NCBI GenBank assembly: GCA_000733355.1
Contig: JNVV01000005.1
Coordinates: forward strand, 1,743,132 to 1,807,131
Length of the DNA: 64,000 bases
Reading direction: 5' to 3'
Origin: Falciphora oryzae
Taxonomy: Eukaryota > Ascomycota > Sordariomycetes > Magnaporthales > Magnaporthaceae
How positions within the stretch are numbered: position 1 is the stretch's first letter; each line of letters opens with the position of its first letter. A program made the translations under genes and the position numbers. This document shows, piece by piece, positions 40,431 to 50,880 of this stretch. The notes beneath the pieces are model-generated. The model did no database searches. It saw only the letters and a program-made list of their open reading frames with translations, and was not told where the DNA came from.

Positions 40431-42371
40431 TCACTCCCGTTGGAGATCCAGGGGCGGCTTCTGCTGTACCGTACGTCCCGTGCACCTGGTGCCTGGATAC
40501 CAGATCGTTCCGTCCGTCAAATGCAATGTTCGGCCGGTGTGTCGCTCGCGCGGACGGGTGCTCCCATGGTGGCGTAGGCCCCAGAACATTCTAGGCGCAG
40601 AGGATTGAGCGCGTGGGGGCGGAGAAGGACACAGACATGGACCCCGACGGCCATTTCCCACGTGGCATAGGTGCTCGCAAAACAAACGCTTTGATCCTGT
40701 ACCACTATTCAGCGGTATTGAACGGTGTTGAACCGTAATGCTGTTCAGACGAAGCAGCACCTTCTCAATGAACCGCACGCCGATCAAGATGCCATCTTCA
40801 TCACGCATGTCCTCCTCGTCCCCAAAGTCCTCGTTGTTGCTGTCCAGACACGTAAGGCAGGTGACCACAACTGCCGTGTAGAGATCCCCCATCCGTGCCG
40901 GAAGCTTCTCTTTGGACAGCCTGATAAGGTTGTCCTTGAGCTCGATCTGGCGCTGCAGCCCGTGCCTGTCCCCGGCCAGGTTCAACGCCTCCCCCGGCCG
41001 GCCCCCAGACTCTTCCTTTCCATCTGCGTACTCGACAAAGCTGCTACCGATGCCCAGCTCCAGCAGACACACGCCCAGGCTGTAGACGTCGTGCTGCATG
41101 ACGTAGTCCTCCTGCGCGCGAAGCCCCTGTCGAGAAGGGTGGCGGTACAGATCGCGCCGCCAGTCATCGTCTCCAATCCTCACCGTGCGCGAGGCCGCGC
41201 CACGAAACGAATTGAACCCGACTAGGAAGGCGGAGACCGATGCTGAGCCTTGCCCATTGCCAAGCAGCATGATGGTCTCGGGGCGGATATTCTTATGGAC
41301 GAAGTCGCACGTATGCAGGAAACTGACTGCCTCAGCGAGCTGCCGCGCGATGCTTAGGATGGTCGAGAGGCTGTAGAACGGCGCCATGCTTCCGGACAGG
41401 AAGTGTTGCCGGAGGCTTTTGCGATCCACTAGCTCCGGAGGAAGCACAAAAACGATGTCGATAGAGGAGAGTCGATTCCTGTCGGCTTCCCTGTGTTTGA
41501 TAAGGCCCTGGCATTCTAGGATTCCGAACCTAGGCTGGACGTTCTTGAGCTTTTTGGCCAGCGCTTCGGCATCGTCCCGGATTCTGCTGACATCAGCCCC
41601 AGCCGCAAGTGGGATTGAGTCGACAGCGTACATCTTGGTCGAGGTGCCTGCTCGTTTGGCCAGTTTCGTCGTCGAGCAGGGCGGCTCTTGGACAGCGGCC
41701 CAGTCAATGCCATTCGCGGGAAGGCTGACATGTATATGACCGGTATTTTCGCCCTTGATGGACAGACGGAGATTTTTCGCCGAGACAAGCGTCGAGTCGG
41801 GGCCCAGGACGACGGGAGTAACCGCCAAAGATGAACGTCGAGTAACCGCCTGCTCCGCCGACCTACCAAGCTCCAAGTCGATGGCCACATCAGCAACGCG
41901 CAGCATAAGAAACCATGTAGGGTCGAAGATGCTTTGCCATTGCTTCAAACTCGTCACTGCCTCGTCGAGCGAGTCGCGCACGACCATGTACTTCCACCGG
42001 CTGGCAACGTTGCCGTCTTTCTTTTTGGAGGGGACCGAGTCGACTTTACTGATCGCAGCCTTGAGCTTGGTCGACAAGATCTCTAGCACCTGTTCCTGGA
42101 TGCGGCGGTGCTCCTCGCTGAGCCGGCTGACGACCTTGCGAAGGAACTCAATCTGGACGACTGTCCGACTCCATATGGCATTGACTGCCACCATCCTCTC
42201 CTGGAGACCGTCGTTTGCGCCTTTGAAGTCCTGGTAGGCCCTGACGAGGATTGCGCCGGCCCTGCTGGAGCGTCAGTCTTTGTGCTCCCCTGGGTGGACG
42301 CACCCAAGCCTCCTTTCTTACTCGAGGCACACCTCCGCCACGCGGAGCGCTGGGAGAATTAGCTCCGCCAT
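40431..42371 (-). CDS. HeLo-domain pseudokinase
   Basis: Exon 1 is 42371-42322 and exon 2 is 42261-40431; the 60-nt intron joins ...VAEVCLE to AGAILVRAYQDFKGAND in frame, giving 626 residues. The N-terminal ~130 residues match the HeLo cell-death domain of HET-s/HeLo-kinase proteins. The kinase-like half lacks catalytic residues: the HRD position reads HKN (about 339) and the DFG position VGF (about 364), so it should be inactive as a kinase. After the usual family end near IGVRFIEKVLLRL (about 524), some 100 extra residues follow that look like read-through. HeLo domains can disrupt membranes when activated. The gene faces away from a broken kinase gene starting about 490 bp from its own start. 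Intact frame, probably functional. Confidence 0.82.
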
Positions 42372-42857
42372 ATTCTTTGGCGTGAAATGGGATGCTCTAC
42401 TCGAACACGCTAGACGATCCTTGTTTCGCCTTGCAGACTCTTGTAAAGAAGCTAGGCTTCCTCGTGATACATCATACAGCATCGGGAGCCCGTCCACCCC
42501 CCGGGGCGGTCCCGCACAACCTTCCTCGTGTTATCAGTTGCCCGAAGTCTGCCTGCAGAGCGCTCTGCATTGTGCATTTTTTTGTTCGATTGGGTCAATC
42601 CGACAAGCCACATAGGTGCCTAACCCCCGGTCCACGATCGGGCATCATTCTGCCCCAGCCTGACTATTCCTTGCGTACATGTACTTCCTCTCTCCCTGCC
42701 GGGCGGCGCGATTCGCCTGCGTGTTTCTTCTTCCTTTCTCAGGAGGACTCGCACGCTTTCCGGCAGCTATTGCTGACGGATCCCGCTCCCAGTAATACTT
42801 CTTTTTTACTCACACAGTCCGGTGCTCTGTCATCTACCATATCTTCCACGCGCAATG

Positions 42858-44790
42858 TCACATCGTTCATCGACTCCATCATCCGAAAACAGCCATGGCC
42901 TGGGAGCATCCCAAGTGGCACCAGAGGCCACACGAATCGCAGTAAATTCCAAAGAGCCTCGGATTCCGCTAGACACATTGCGTCGCCCCCGGCATTCCGA
43001 CGGCTCCTTGCATGTTGAGTCACATTGCGGGAGGCGAGAAACCTTCTCCGCGCCAGTCACATCGTGCTCCGCATGCCTTGGGGAGCGGAACGAGCCCGTC
43101 GCTAGCCCCTCCATCCCGCGCCGGTACCGATGTCACCACAGCACCCCCGTTAACAAGACTCCATTCCGACCTCGTTCTCGACTCGAAAATCGACACTGTC
43201 GACCTCGGAGACAGCGTGCTGCACACTCTTCGTCACCCCGGCCGAGCAGAAGGCGAGCCGTACACTGAGGTCAATGAACAATGGGTCCGCGATGGGAAGC
43301 TGGGGGAGGGCGCGCATGGTGTCATATGGCGCGAAACGCTAGTGGACCGGAGTAAGGTCCGGGCAGTCAAGGAAATCAAGAAGAGCGTGCTTGGACTAGG
43401 CTACACAAGAGAACTCGAAGCCGTCGTCAAATTTTCTCACCCCAATGTTGGTTTTCCACATATGCTCCAACATTTCCCTCCAGAACTTTTTATTTTTCTC
43501 TTGTTTGACCCGACACTGACCCCTCCTGATAACAAATTCTTGGGACCGGTCAAAACTAACCAGTCGCCATCTCAAACAGAACATCATTGTCGTATCTAAG
43601 GGGCTTAAATGGCGTGTCAAAATCTCCGACTTCGGCGATAGCAAGCGGCGTCTTCAAGATATAATGCTGCAGAACGTGGTATCTACCAGGTGAATAACCC
43701 CCATATACGCAGCCCCAGAACAGCTCCATCTCGTGGAGGACACCGGTCCCGTTGACGAGCCTCTGGGCGCCATGGATATCTGGGCGCTCGGCGCTGTGTC
43801 CGACCGTGTTCTCACTGCGCATGTCCCTTTCGAACCGATGAGTAAAGAGCTTAGGGAATATGTACGCGGCTCCCAAGACAGGTTCCCTGTACTCAGATTG
43901 CACAATCTGGGTGTTTCCCAGGCGGCGATCGACTTCATCATCATATTGATGAACCCGCACGCACGATCCCGACCTCTAGTCTCAATGCTCGGCCACACGA
44001 CTGGTTCCATTTGTCGCTGGACCCTCCTAGAAGGACACCTGAAGGTACGCAGGTAGCTTCTCATCAAGCTTCCTATGGTCTAACCTCGCAGTTTGTTATT
44101 GGCGCCTTCGGCATATTTTAGCATCAGCACACGCCAGAACATACAGCCAGGGTTTCTTGCCAGCATCGAGAGTGGTCCTGAAAATATTTCGGCTCCCTCG
44201 GCCGATTGGAGCGCTCGAGCCTTGGGCAGCGCTACCGACCGAACTGAAGCAACCATCCAACCCACCTGCCGTGCCTTCCTCGGACGACCCAGGGACAGAA
44301 ATTCGTTATCAACATATGCCGAAGCCCTATAGCCCGACTCTAGTGACCTCTTATTCCGATTCGGCAAAAGGGCAACGCGATGAAGCCGTGGCCGGGAGGG
44401 CCAGCTCGCCTGTCGGTAGTCCCCCTCATGCTCCAGCGGCACGGGTTGACGACAAACAGGCGTCAAAGCTACCTAACACGCCTAGCTTGTCTCCTCAAAA
44501 TGACCCGGCCGAACGACACTCTGACAAGACCATGACCAATCAAGCCAGCCCGCTTACCGCGCATATCTCGCAAAATCTAGTCGAGCTGGTTGATGAACCG
44601 CAGGCCACTCGGACCAGCAAACCTGTCGTGCCTTCGGAGAACAGCCCGCCAAAGGAAGTTCACAAAGAGGCAGCGCCCAATCCATCGAATCAATCTAAAT
44701 CTAGTTGCCATCAACCGAATGAACCAAGTGGTTCTAAAAAACCTCCAAAAGAGGTATGTTGTGAATGCCTTGGTTGTATAATACCGTAAA
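42858..44790 (+). pseudogene. Serine/threonine kinase gene, deleted and frameshifted
   Basis: A start-like ATG at 42858 opens a Ser/Pro-rich leader, which changes frame before the kinase N-lobe at 43280-43445 (DGKLGEGAHGVIWRE, VRAVKEIKKSVLG with the β3 Lys). The region that should hold the catalytic loop is missing and replaced by non-homologous sequence. The activation segment returns near 43600 (VKISDFGDSKRR, then IYAAPEQLHLVE) but is interrupted by a stop codon between them at about 43690. A C-lobe-like frame runs to 44056, followed by a Ser/Pro-rich tail to 44790. Loss of the HxD loop and several stops make it non-functional. It is arranged head to head with the HeLo-pseudokinase gene. 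Confidence 0.72.
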
Positions 44791-45588
44791 GGGGGAACTC
44801 ACGAATTATACTGCACTCTACTCTTGCCAAAATACAAACCATTTAACGCTTCACCATATCCCAAACCCAATGCTTGGTTTTATGCTGGTTCGAGATTCCA
44901 CTCCCTCTTGCCCTATAATATGGCTTTAGCTCCTGCCGAGCTAGGCTGCTAGACCCATAATACCAAGCCTGCGGGGAAGAGCTCCAGTCACTTGTAGTGA
45001 ATGATTGGATATGATCTCAATCGACCATACGTGTTGGGTTCTCCGCACCCCTTTTAACAAGATAAAGGGCATCACCGTTGCGCGACGCGCTGGGAACCAC
45101 TCCAAAGTGGCACGGAGAGTTACCGACAGTCTTCTGCATCTGTGGAGGCGAAACATCTTTACCAGCACGTCGGGAAACCCCCTCAGGATCCATCCTCTCG
45201 GCCGATAGGATGAAGTTGTCCGGCTAGTGACCTCCCCGCGAGCTATAGGTTGGCGCTCTTGCGGGGCAAGTGCGTGAACGCCTTTCAGCCGCGCCGGGCG
45301 TCCGGTGGCGTCGCCTTTGGGCGTTACACGAATTTTCACGAAGCGATTACTGGTTGTAAATAGGTAAACCAGTAATAAATTACCAGGAGCAATCCGGACT
45401 GCACGATAAAATAGAAAGGAAGACAAGAAAAGGAATAAAAAAAAGAAAGAAAATGAGAAATGAGAAAAGAAACGAAATAGAAGAAAAACAGGAAAAGAAA
45501 TAGGAAAGGTGGTAACTACAAGTCTCCTGGCAGTGAAGTCAAGTCACAAAGTTAAATGCCTCCATAGACCCAAGCTAATTCATGACAG
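44791..45588. other. Intergenic with polypurine tract
   Basis: No gene. A nearly pure A/G run occupies 45416-45512 on the plus strand, just left of the Mutator-like element. The rest holds only short frames. Confidence 0.45.
45416..45512 (+). repeat. Polypurine (GGAAAAGA-like) tract
   Basis: Almost 100 bases of A and G with very few pyrimidines. A similar tract occurs at 50332-50407 on the other side of the DUF7924 gene. Confidence 0.7.
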
Positions 45589-45852
45589 ATTTTATAGGGC
45601 TTCGTTAGCAGGACCGCACGTTTTGTTAGAAGGACCGCAAATAGTGGATTTTTGCTGGGGCTACAGTGCTAACATCGCCAAATATGCACGCATTCGGTAC
45701 CTTTGCCAATTGCTAGCGATTTCCAGCCAATTTAATACCTTTGCGAATAACTTCATAAATTTTGATGTATAACCTATAGTTTTTGATGCTTTTTGATTTT
45801 TTTTGGCCCGCACACAAATTAAAATTTTCTTTACCCATGCAGGCTTTACTTT

Positions 45853-47950
45853 TTGTTTTTCGCACTAACGGCTAACGGCCACGGGCGACGGCCTACCGCC
45901 AATATAAATAACCCTACTTTTTATCCCTCCTTTGCAAAGGGCGAGGCGGCCTTTCTGGCGTACGCGTATGAAAACGGCTACAATCTAGCCGTCAAAAAGC
46001 GCTTCCTACGAGGCGCCAAAAGCGAGGCTATTACGAAAGTTAACTACCGTTATTCCAAAGGCCGGCCTAAGTCCGTTGCAGTCACCCAAACCGCCGAAGC
46101 CACGCACGAAACCAAACGACGCAAAACCTCCTCCCAAATGACAGATTGCGGCTTTAAGGTCAACCTTTAACGCGTTTCCGGGCAGGGTTGGAAAATCGAG
46201 CCCGTTAAAGCGCGTAACGGCCAAAAGCTTACCCACAACCACCGCTTTATTGCAACAATTGCTTTTACTTCGTTCCGGCAACGCAATCTAGCCCAATACA
46301 AAAACCGGATCGTTACAAATTGGAGGGCGGGCACGAAGCCGTCACAAATTATAGCCAACCTCCGGGAATCAAGCGAGGCCGTTAATTTTAGCTACCAGAA
46401 CCTTAACAACCTCCTGCACGATTGCCGGCGCAAAAAGCTTAACGGACGCACGCCTATCCAATGGCTTTATAAAGTACCATTAAATAACATCAAATCCTAT
46501 CAAATTGCCTGCTAATTTACCTATCTCCGATAGCAATTCGATAACCCAAATGCGTTTTTTTAGCGTAACCTTAGGGACGAAAACGGCCGGATCCTTTGCC
46601 TATTTATCGCTTTAAAAACCTCCCTCCCTTTTTTCGAAGCCGCCCCCGACGTACTCGTTACCGATTGTACTTATAAAACCAACCGCTTTAGCCTACCCTT
46701 ATTTAATTTCTATGGGATCCAGCCTTTCCGGAAATCCTTTTCAATCGCCGCCGCGCTTATTAACGCCGAAAAAAAAGGCTAATATGCGTGGGCTTTGCAA
46801 ACGCTGCACGAGTATTTGTTAAAAAACGACGTGCCTTTCCCTAAGTTGGTAGTTATAAACCGGAAGTTAGCGTTAATTAATGCTTTAAAGCGCTACGAGG
46901 ACTTTAAGCGCGTTCCCTATCTGCTTTGTAAATGGCACGTTAATATAAACGTTTTAGCCAAAAGCAAACGTCATTTCCTACCGGCCACGCGTTTCCCTAA
47001 CGGTTCGATCAAACGCAACGAAAGGTTCTCCGCGTTCCTTAAAAATTAAAACGCCCTGTTAATTTTTAATAGCGAAAAGGTATTCGAAAATCGCTTAAAA
47101 ACGTTTACTAATGGCAAATACCTAACGGAAGCCGTAAATTACGCGGTAAAAACCTAAATCGACCTATGGAAAACCGTTTTTATTAATTGTTAAGTTAACC
47201 TCGTATTTTATTTTAGCTACCGTATAACTTCCATCGTTAAATCGCTCCACGCCGGCATAAAAAGGTTTATTACAAGCGCGGGCGGCGATTTGGTTACAAT
47301 TTTTCGTAAATTAACATTATATTGGCGCAACCAAATAGCGGATATTAAGCTCGCACGCAACCAAGGGATAAATAAAGCGCCGTTCGGGCTTAACGAGCTA
47401 CTTTACGGCTTTGTTAAAAGCTAAATCGTGCTGCAAACGCTACGGAAGTGCGAGAAAAAAATCGCGGCCTTACCAAAGCAACCTCGGTAAAGCTATTGGG
47501 ACCTAGCACCTAACGAGCCTTGCATTTGTACTATTACGGCTTTTTACGGATTGCCCTACCGCTACGTCCTTTTCCATCATTTCGCTAATAACGAGCCGCT
47601 TTCCGTCACCCAGTTCGATCCGTATTAGCGTTGGAACCGGGAATCGATAACTTCGTACGTTTTAAATCCTTAGCGCCCCGTTAGACCGTTAGATCCAACC
47701 CCGATTCGAAGCAAAAAACGCCCTCGAGGGTTTATAACCGCATATAACTCGACCAAACGCCTGCCGAGCCTATACGAAATCGCCGAAAAAAACGAGGTGC
47801 AAGAGGCGCAGCCGCCCCCTTTTATAGCGCCGGCCCGACTTTTAACGGGCCCTGCCCGTGGCCGTAGCCGTTAGCCTGCCCGTAGCCATAGCCGTGCCCG
47901 TGGCCGTAAACCTTCCTCGTTACCAGATCCCCTCCGTAGAAAGGAGGGTA
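45853..47950 (+). pseudogene. MULE transposase, many TAA/TAG stops
   Basis: The frame is preserved over about 2 kb but carries at least ten in-frame stops, for example 46168, 46513, 46531, 46561, 46780 and 47047, all TAA or TAG and none TGA. Stops of this type arise when CAA/CAG Gln codons undergo C-to-T change at CpA, the RIP signature. In the SWIM segment, expected Cys/His positions read Tyr (YRY). A repeat at about 47848-47912 encodes Arg/Gly/Ser-rich units. The gene is dead; the protein family is clear. Confidence 0.85.
47848..47912 (+). repeat. Short tandem GCCCGTGGCCGTAGCCGT-like repeat
   Basis: Three to four imperfect copies of a ~18-24-bp unit near the 3' end of the MULE transposase frame, encoding a basic low-complexity tail. 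Confidence 0.6.
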
Positions 47951-48471
47951 CCTACGAGGCCGGCACCGCCAACCCACGACGATCTGCGCGCATAATAACG
48001 AGATACGAATTTGTAAATGACGAAAAGGAGGAGATTGACCTGATTCCCATTAAATTTAAGTGCAGATTCGATAAAAAGATGGCTGAAAAGGAAGCAAATA
48101 TTCGGCAAGTTACATAGGAAATCCAGAAATGCATTATAGTTTTGGGGGTTTAATTAAACGTTGTGCGTTAAGATACGAGTTATTGTTATTAATTATTTGA
48201 TTGGCACAAGTTTGGCATTAATGTATTCGCAATTGGCGGCGATTTGGCAGTGGTACCGAATGGAAAAGTGCTGCATTGTGGGTTCCACTATTTGCGGTCC
48301 CTCCAACAAAACGTGCGGTCCTGCTAACGAAGCCCATTTTGTAACGCTGAACCGATATTCATAAAAAAATTCTAGGCCACGTATATTTGCAATAATGTCA
48401 TTCCAGGTACAAGTCACAAGCTGCAACATTTCCTGGAACCGCCCCCACCCGTGGACGAATGCACCCGACGA

Positions 48472-50132
48472 TTACCCTTCCCTCCTTTTTAGCATGCTTG
48501 ACCCTCCGAATGAAGTGCCTGGAGCCTGCTGCTCAATGCTGCCCGGTGGCTGGGCTTCCTCTTCGACAGGCTCCGAAATAGAGCCAGCACCCGACTCCTT
48601 GGCCGTAGCATCCAAGTTTGGCAATTGGGCAATCGCGGAGCAAATGTTCTTGAAGTGGATGGGCATCCAAATGTCGTAGATATTTTTTGTGAATCGATAT
48701 GTCGTCCATTTTTTTTTGCCTTCGAGCGCCGTGAAGTCGAATCCGTGGATTTTATGGCGATAGAACTTCGTTCCCTTTCCGGCGATTACTGGGTAATGGC
48801 CGAAAATCCTAACGGTATTATCGTCGTGCGAAAATGAGAAGGCGAGAATCTGGTGGTCGATTTCATCCTCCCGGTTTACCGCACGGAAAAGCTCGACCAT
48901 GGCGCGAACCGCAAGTGTCATGCTGTGGGCGTTCTGCCGGTCTGCGATGTCGAGCGCCCCAACGCCGCATTTCACTTCGCTGGCCAGGAAAGGGAAGTAC
49001 ATGTAATAAGTAGCCATGAATAGCGATTGGTCCCCAGAGAGAAAGTCGCCTATTAACGGTGACAGTTTGGCGAGCTGGTCGGCGGTAAATGCGTCTCGTC
49101 TGAAGCCAACGGAGTAGTCGGGCTGGGGACGAGGGTTGGTAAAGGGGACAGAGTTGTTCCATCCTTCGTTGACGCTTTCGATCAGGATGTCCAGATGGCC
49201 CGCACCGAACGTGGCAAGACTTTCGGCCGAAGGAACGATAAGTCGAGCGACGTCTTGGATGATCCGCGCCTCGTTTTTGTTGTGTAGCTTGTGGCAGGTC
49301 GCCCTGAAAATGTCGTCCCGGAAAAGAGTGTCACCAGGAACTGGTTGCGGCTTTTCGAGGAGAGACTGACAGAGAGCCTTGCTGGCATCGGATGAGGACG
49401 AGTGGAGATTGGTCATGTAAGGGCCTGTCCTAGACTAACGATTTTTTGCTAAAATTTTTCTAAAGCTTGAAAGCCTTGCATTAAAAAGGAAGCATATGAA
49501 AAGAATTTGCATTATTTAAAACCACATCCATATTAATTTGTTTTTGCTATCCTGCCTTTGGTGTTGATATATTTTAGAAAAAAGTTGAGCAAAAAACCAA
49601 AAACCAAAAAACCGTTAGTCTAGGACAGGCCCTAACTGCCTTGGACCTCGAGGAGGGTCTCATAACGTTGGTCCCGGTATGGCGCGCTTTTCTCTCCGCG
49701 CGGCTTCTGGTCGCTCGGCGCTGAGCTAGCAGAGTTGGATCGTTTGCGCGACTGGCTGGACGACGATCTCTTCCGCGCAAGGATGTTTTTCATGGCCGGA
49801 AACATCTTCCATGCAGCTTCTGGCCCCTTTGGCCAATATCCTTCCTCAGCCCAGAAAGCAATCGGATCAGTCTGCGCGGGGCTTTCGGGTCCGACGGTCT
49901 CCGCAGGGGGTATTTGGGTGTGGCCCAGGCCCAATCTGTGCTCGAGCGGGCTGTCGCACCAACGGCCCCTGCTGGGGGTGTGGGGTGTATGGGATGTCCG
50001 TCGTCGCTTGTGGCCTAACCTGTGCTCGGGTGCGCCGTCGACCCAGGTTATTGGGGGCTGCGGACTACTATCTTGTTCGGCATTTACCGCCGGCGACAGG
50101 AGTCGCCTCCGAGAAGCGCGACCCCGAGCCAT
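48472..50132 (-). pseudogene. DUF7924-type gene split by a MITE insertion
   Basis: The N-terminal exon runs from the ATG at 50132 (MARGRASRRRLLSP) to 49633 and contains basic NLS-like clusters (GHKRRRT, ARKRSSSSQSRKRSN). The C-terminal part runs from 49416 to 48472 and has the conserved core SVGFRRDAFT...LASEVKCG, whose E-x-K spacing suggests a PD-(D/E)XK-like fold. Between them lies a 212-bp MITE that creates an in-frame TAG. Reading straight from one flank to the other, counting the TAA duplication once, restores an uninterrupted frame across GSYMTN, so the insertion is the only break. The 314-codon distal part still has its own ATG at 49416, just past the element, and could be expressed. 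Family function is unknown. Confidence 0.75.
49421..49632. mobile_element. 212-bp PIF/Harbinger-type MITE
   Basis: Both ends begin GGGCCTGTCCTAGACTAACG as inverted repeats, and the trinucleotide TAA flanks both sides (49418-49420 and 49633-49635). A GGGCC terminus and a 3-bp TWA target are hallmarks of PIF/Harbinger elements. The centre is AT-rich and non-coding. Confidence 0.9.
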
Positions 50133-50331
50133 GATGGAGATGGACGGAGCTGGGAATGGGAATAGGCCCCTTTTGTATGCGCTGTCGAAGGATTGATCGA
50201 GGTTGATTGAAGACGGGCGTGGGAGGAAATGCAAGGTCGCGTCAGATGGACCCATATTTGCAGGGCCGCTCCTAGCCAATGATTGGGCGCGGTTGGACCA
50301 CGCTAATTGGAACCTTGATTGCTACAGTGAC

Positions 50332-50407
50332 AGGGAAAAAGGAAAAGGATCCAGGAGAGGAAAAAGATATAGGAACAGGGGAATAGGAAAAGATACAGGA
50401 AAGGACT
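50332..50407 (+). repeat. Polypurine (GGAAAAGGA-like) tract
   Basis: About 75 bases, almost all A and G, with a repeated AGGAAAAAG motif, in the upstream region of the DUF7924 gene. Confidence 0.65.
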
Positions 50408-50880
50408 GGGCCGACGGAGATGCCGTCTTTCTTGTTTCGGCTTTAATACCTGTTTGACCGACACAATAAACTGCAACCAGGCCCTGCATAGACGCCCTAA
50501 TTAGGGCAGTAAATGATGTACGCATGCCCGACGATTACGGCCACAATGCTCATGTGTGTCAGATGATAAACCCCGCATCTTTTTCCGAACAATCTTTGAC
50601 CTACATGGTAGACACTCGCCCGGATTTTTGGCACTCACTTTTCCTCCGGGCTTATCTACACGTTGGCAGGCAGGCCGTTTTCGCTAGATACTCTCGCTCG
50701 AGAGCTACCGAGCAAGGATGTGACGCCCCGTCTCTTTTCCAACCTTTTGCGAGCCGCGCTTATTACTCATGGCACAATACCTCTGCAAAGCCCGCCCCAA
50801 AACAGAAATTTCACAGACTTTTATGAAACCCTATTCGGAAAACTTCTCTATCTGGTCGGACTGCTCTGTCACTGCCTGCA

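Larger units (their letters stand above)
45597..48335 (+). mobile_element. Mutator-like (MULE) DNA transposon, complete but RIP-mutated
   Basis: Terminal inverted repeats of 52 bp (45597-45648 and 48284-48335) match at 50 of 52 positions, beginning GGGCTTCGTTAGCAGGACCG. They are flanked by an imperfect 8-bp target duplication, ATTTTATA on the left (45589-45596) and ATTTTGTA on the right (48336-48343). Inside, one frame from 45853 to about 47900 encodes a transposase with the MULE block LVTDCTYKTNRFSLPLFNFY and a SWIM-like end (CICTITAFYGLPYRY). The length of 2.7 kb and the target size fit fungal MULEs of the Hop type. Base composition is far more AT-rich than the surroundings. Confidence 0.9.

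Noticed and set aside
45000..45130. Possible 5S rRNA because of CGACCATA near 45022
   Set aside because: The conserved internal control region and the complementary 5'/3' ends of fungal 5S are absent.
44941..45426. 161-codon minus-strand frame before the MULE
   Set aside because: No recognised domain and composition unlike the neighbouring genes; left uncalled.
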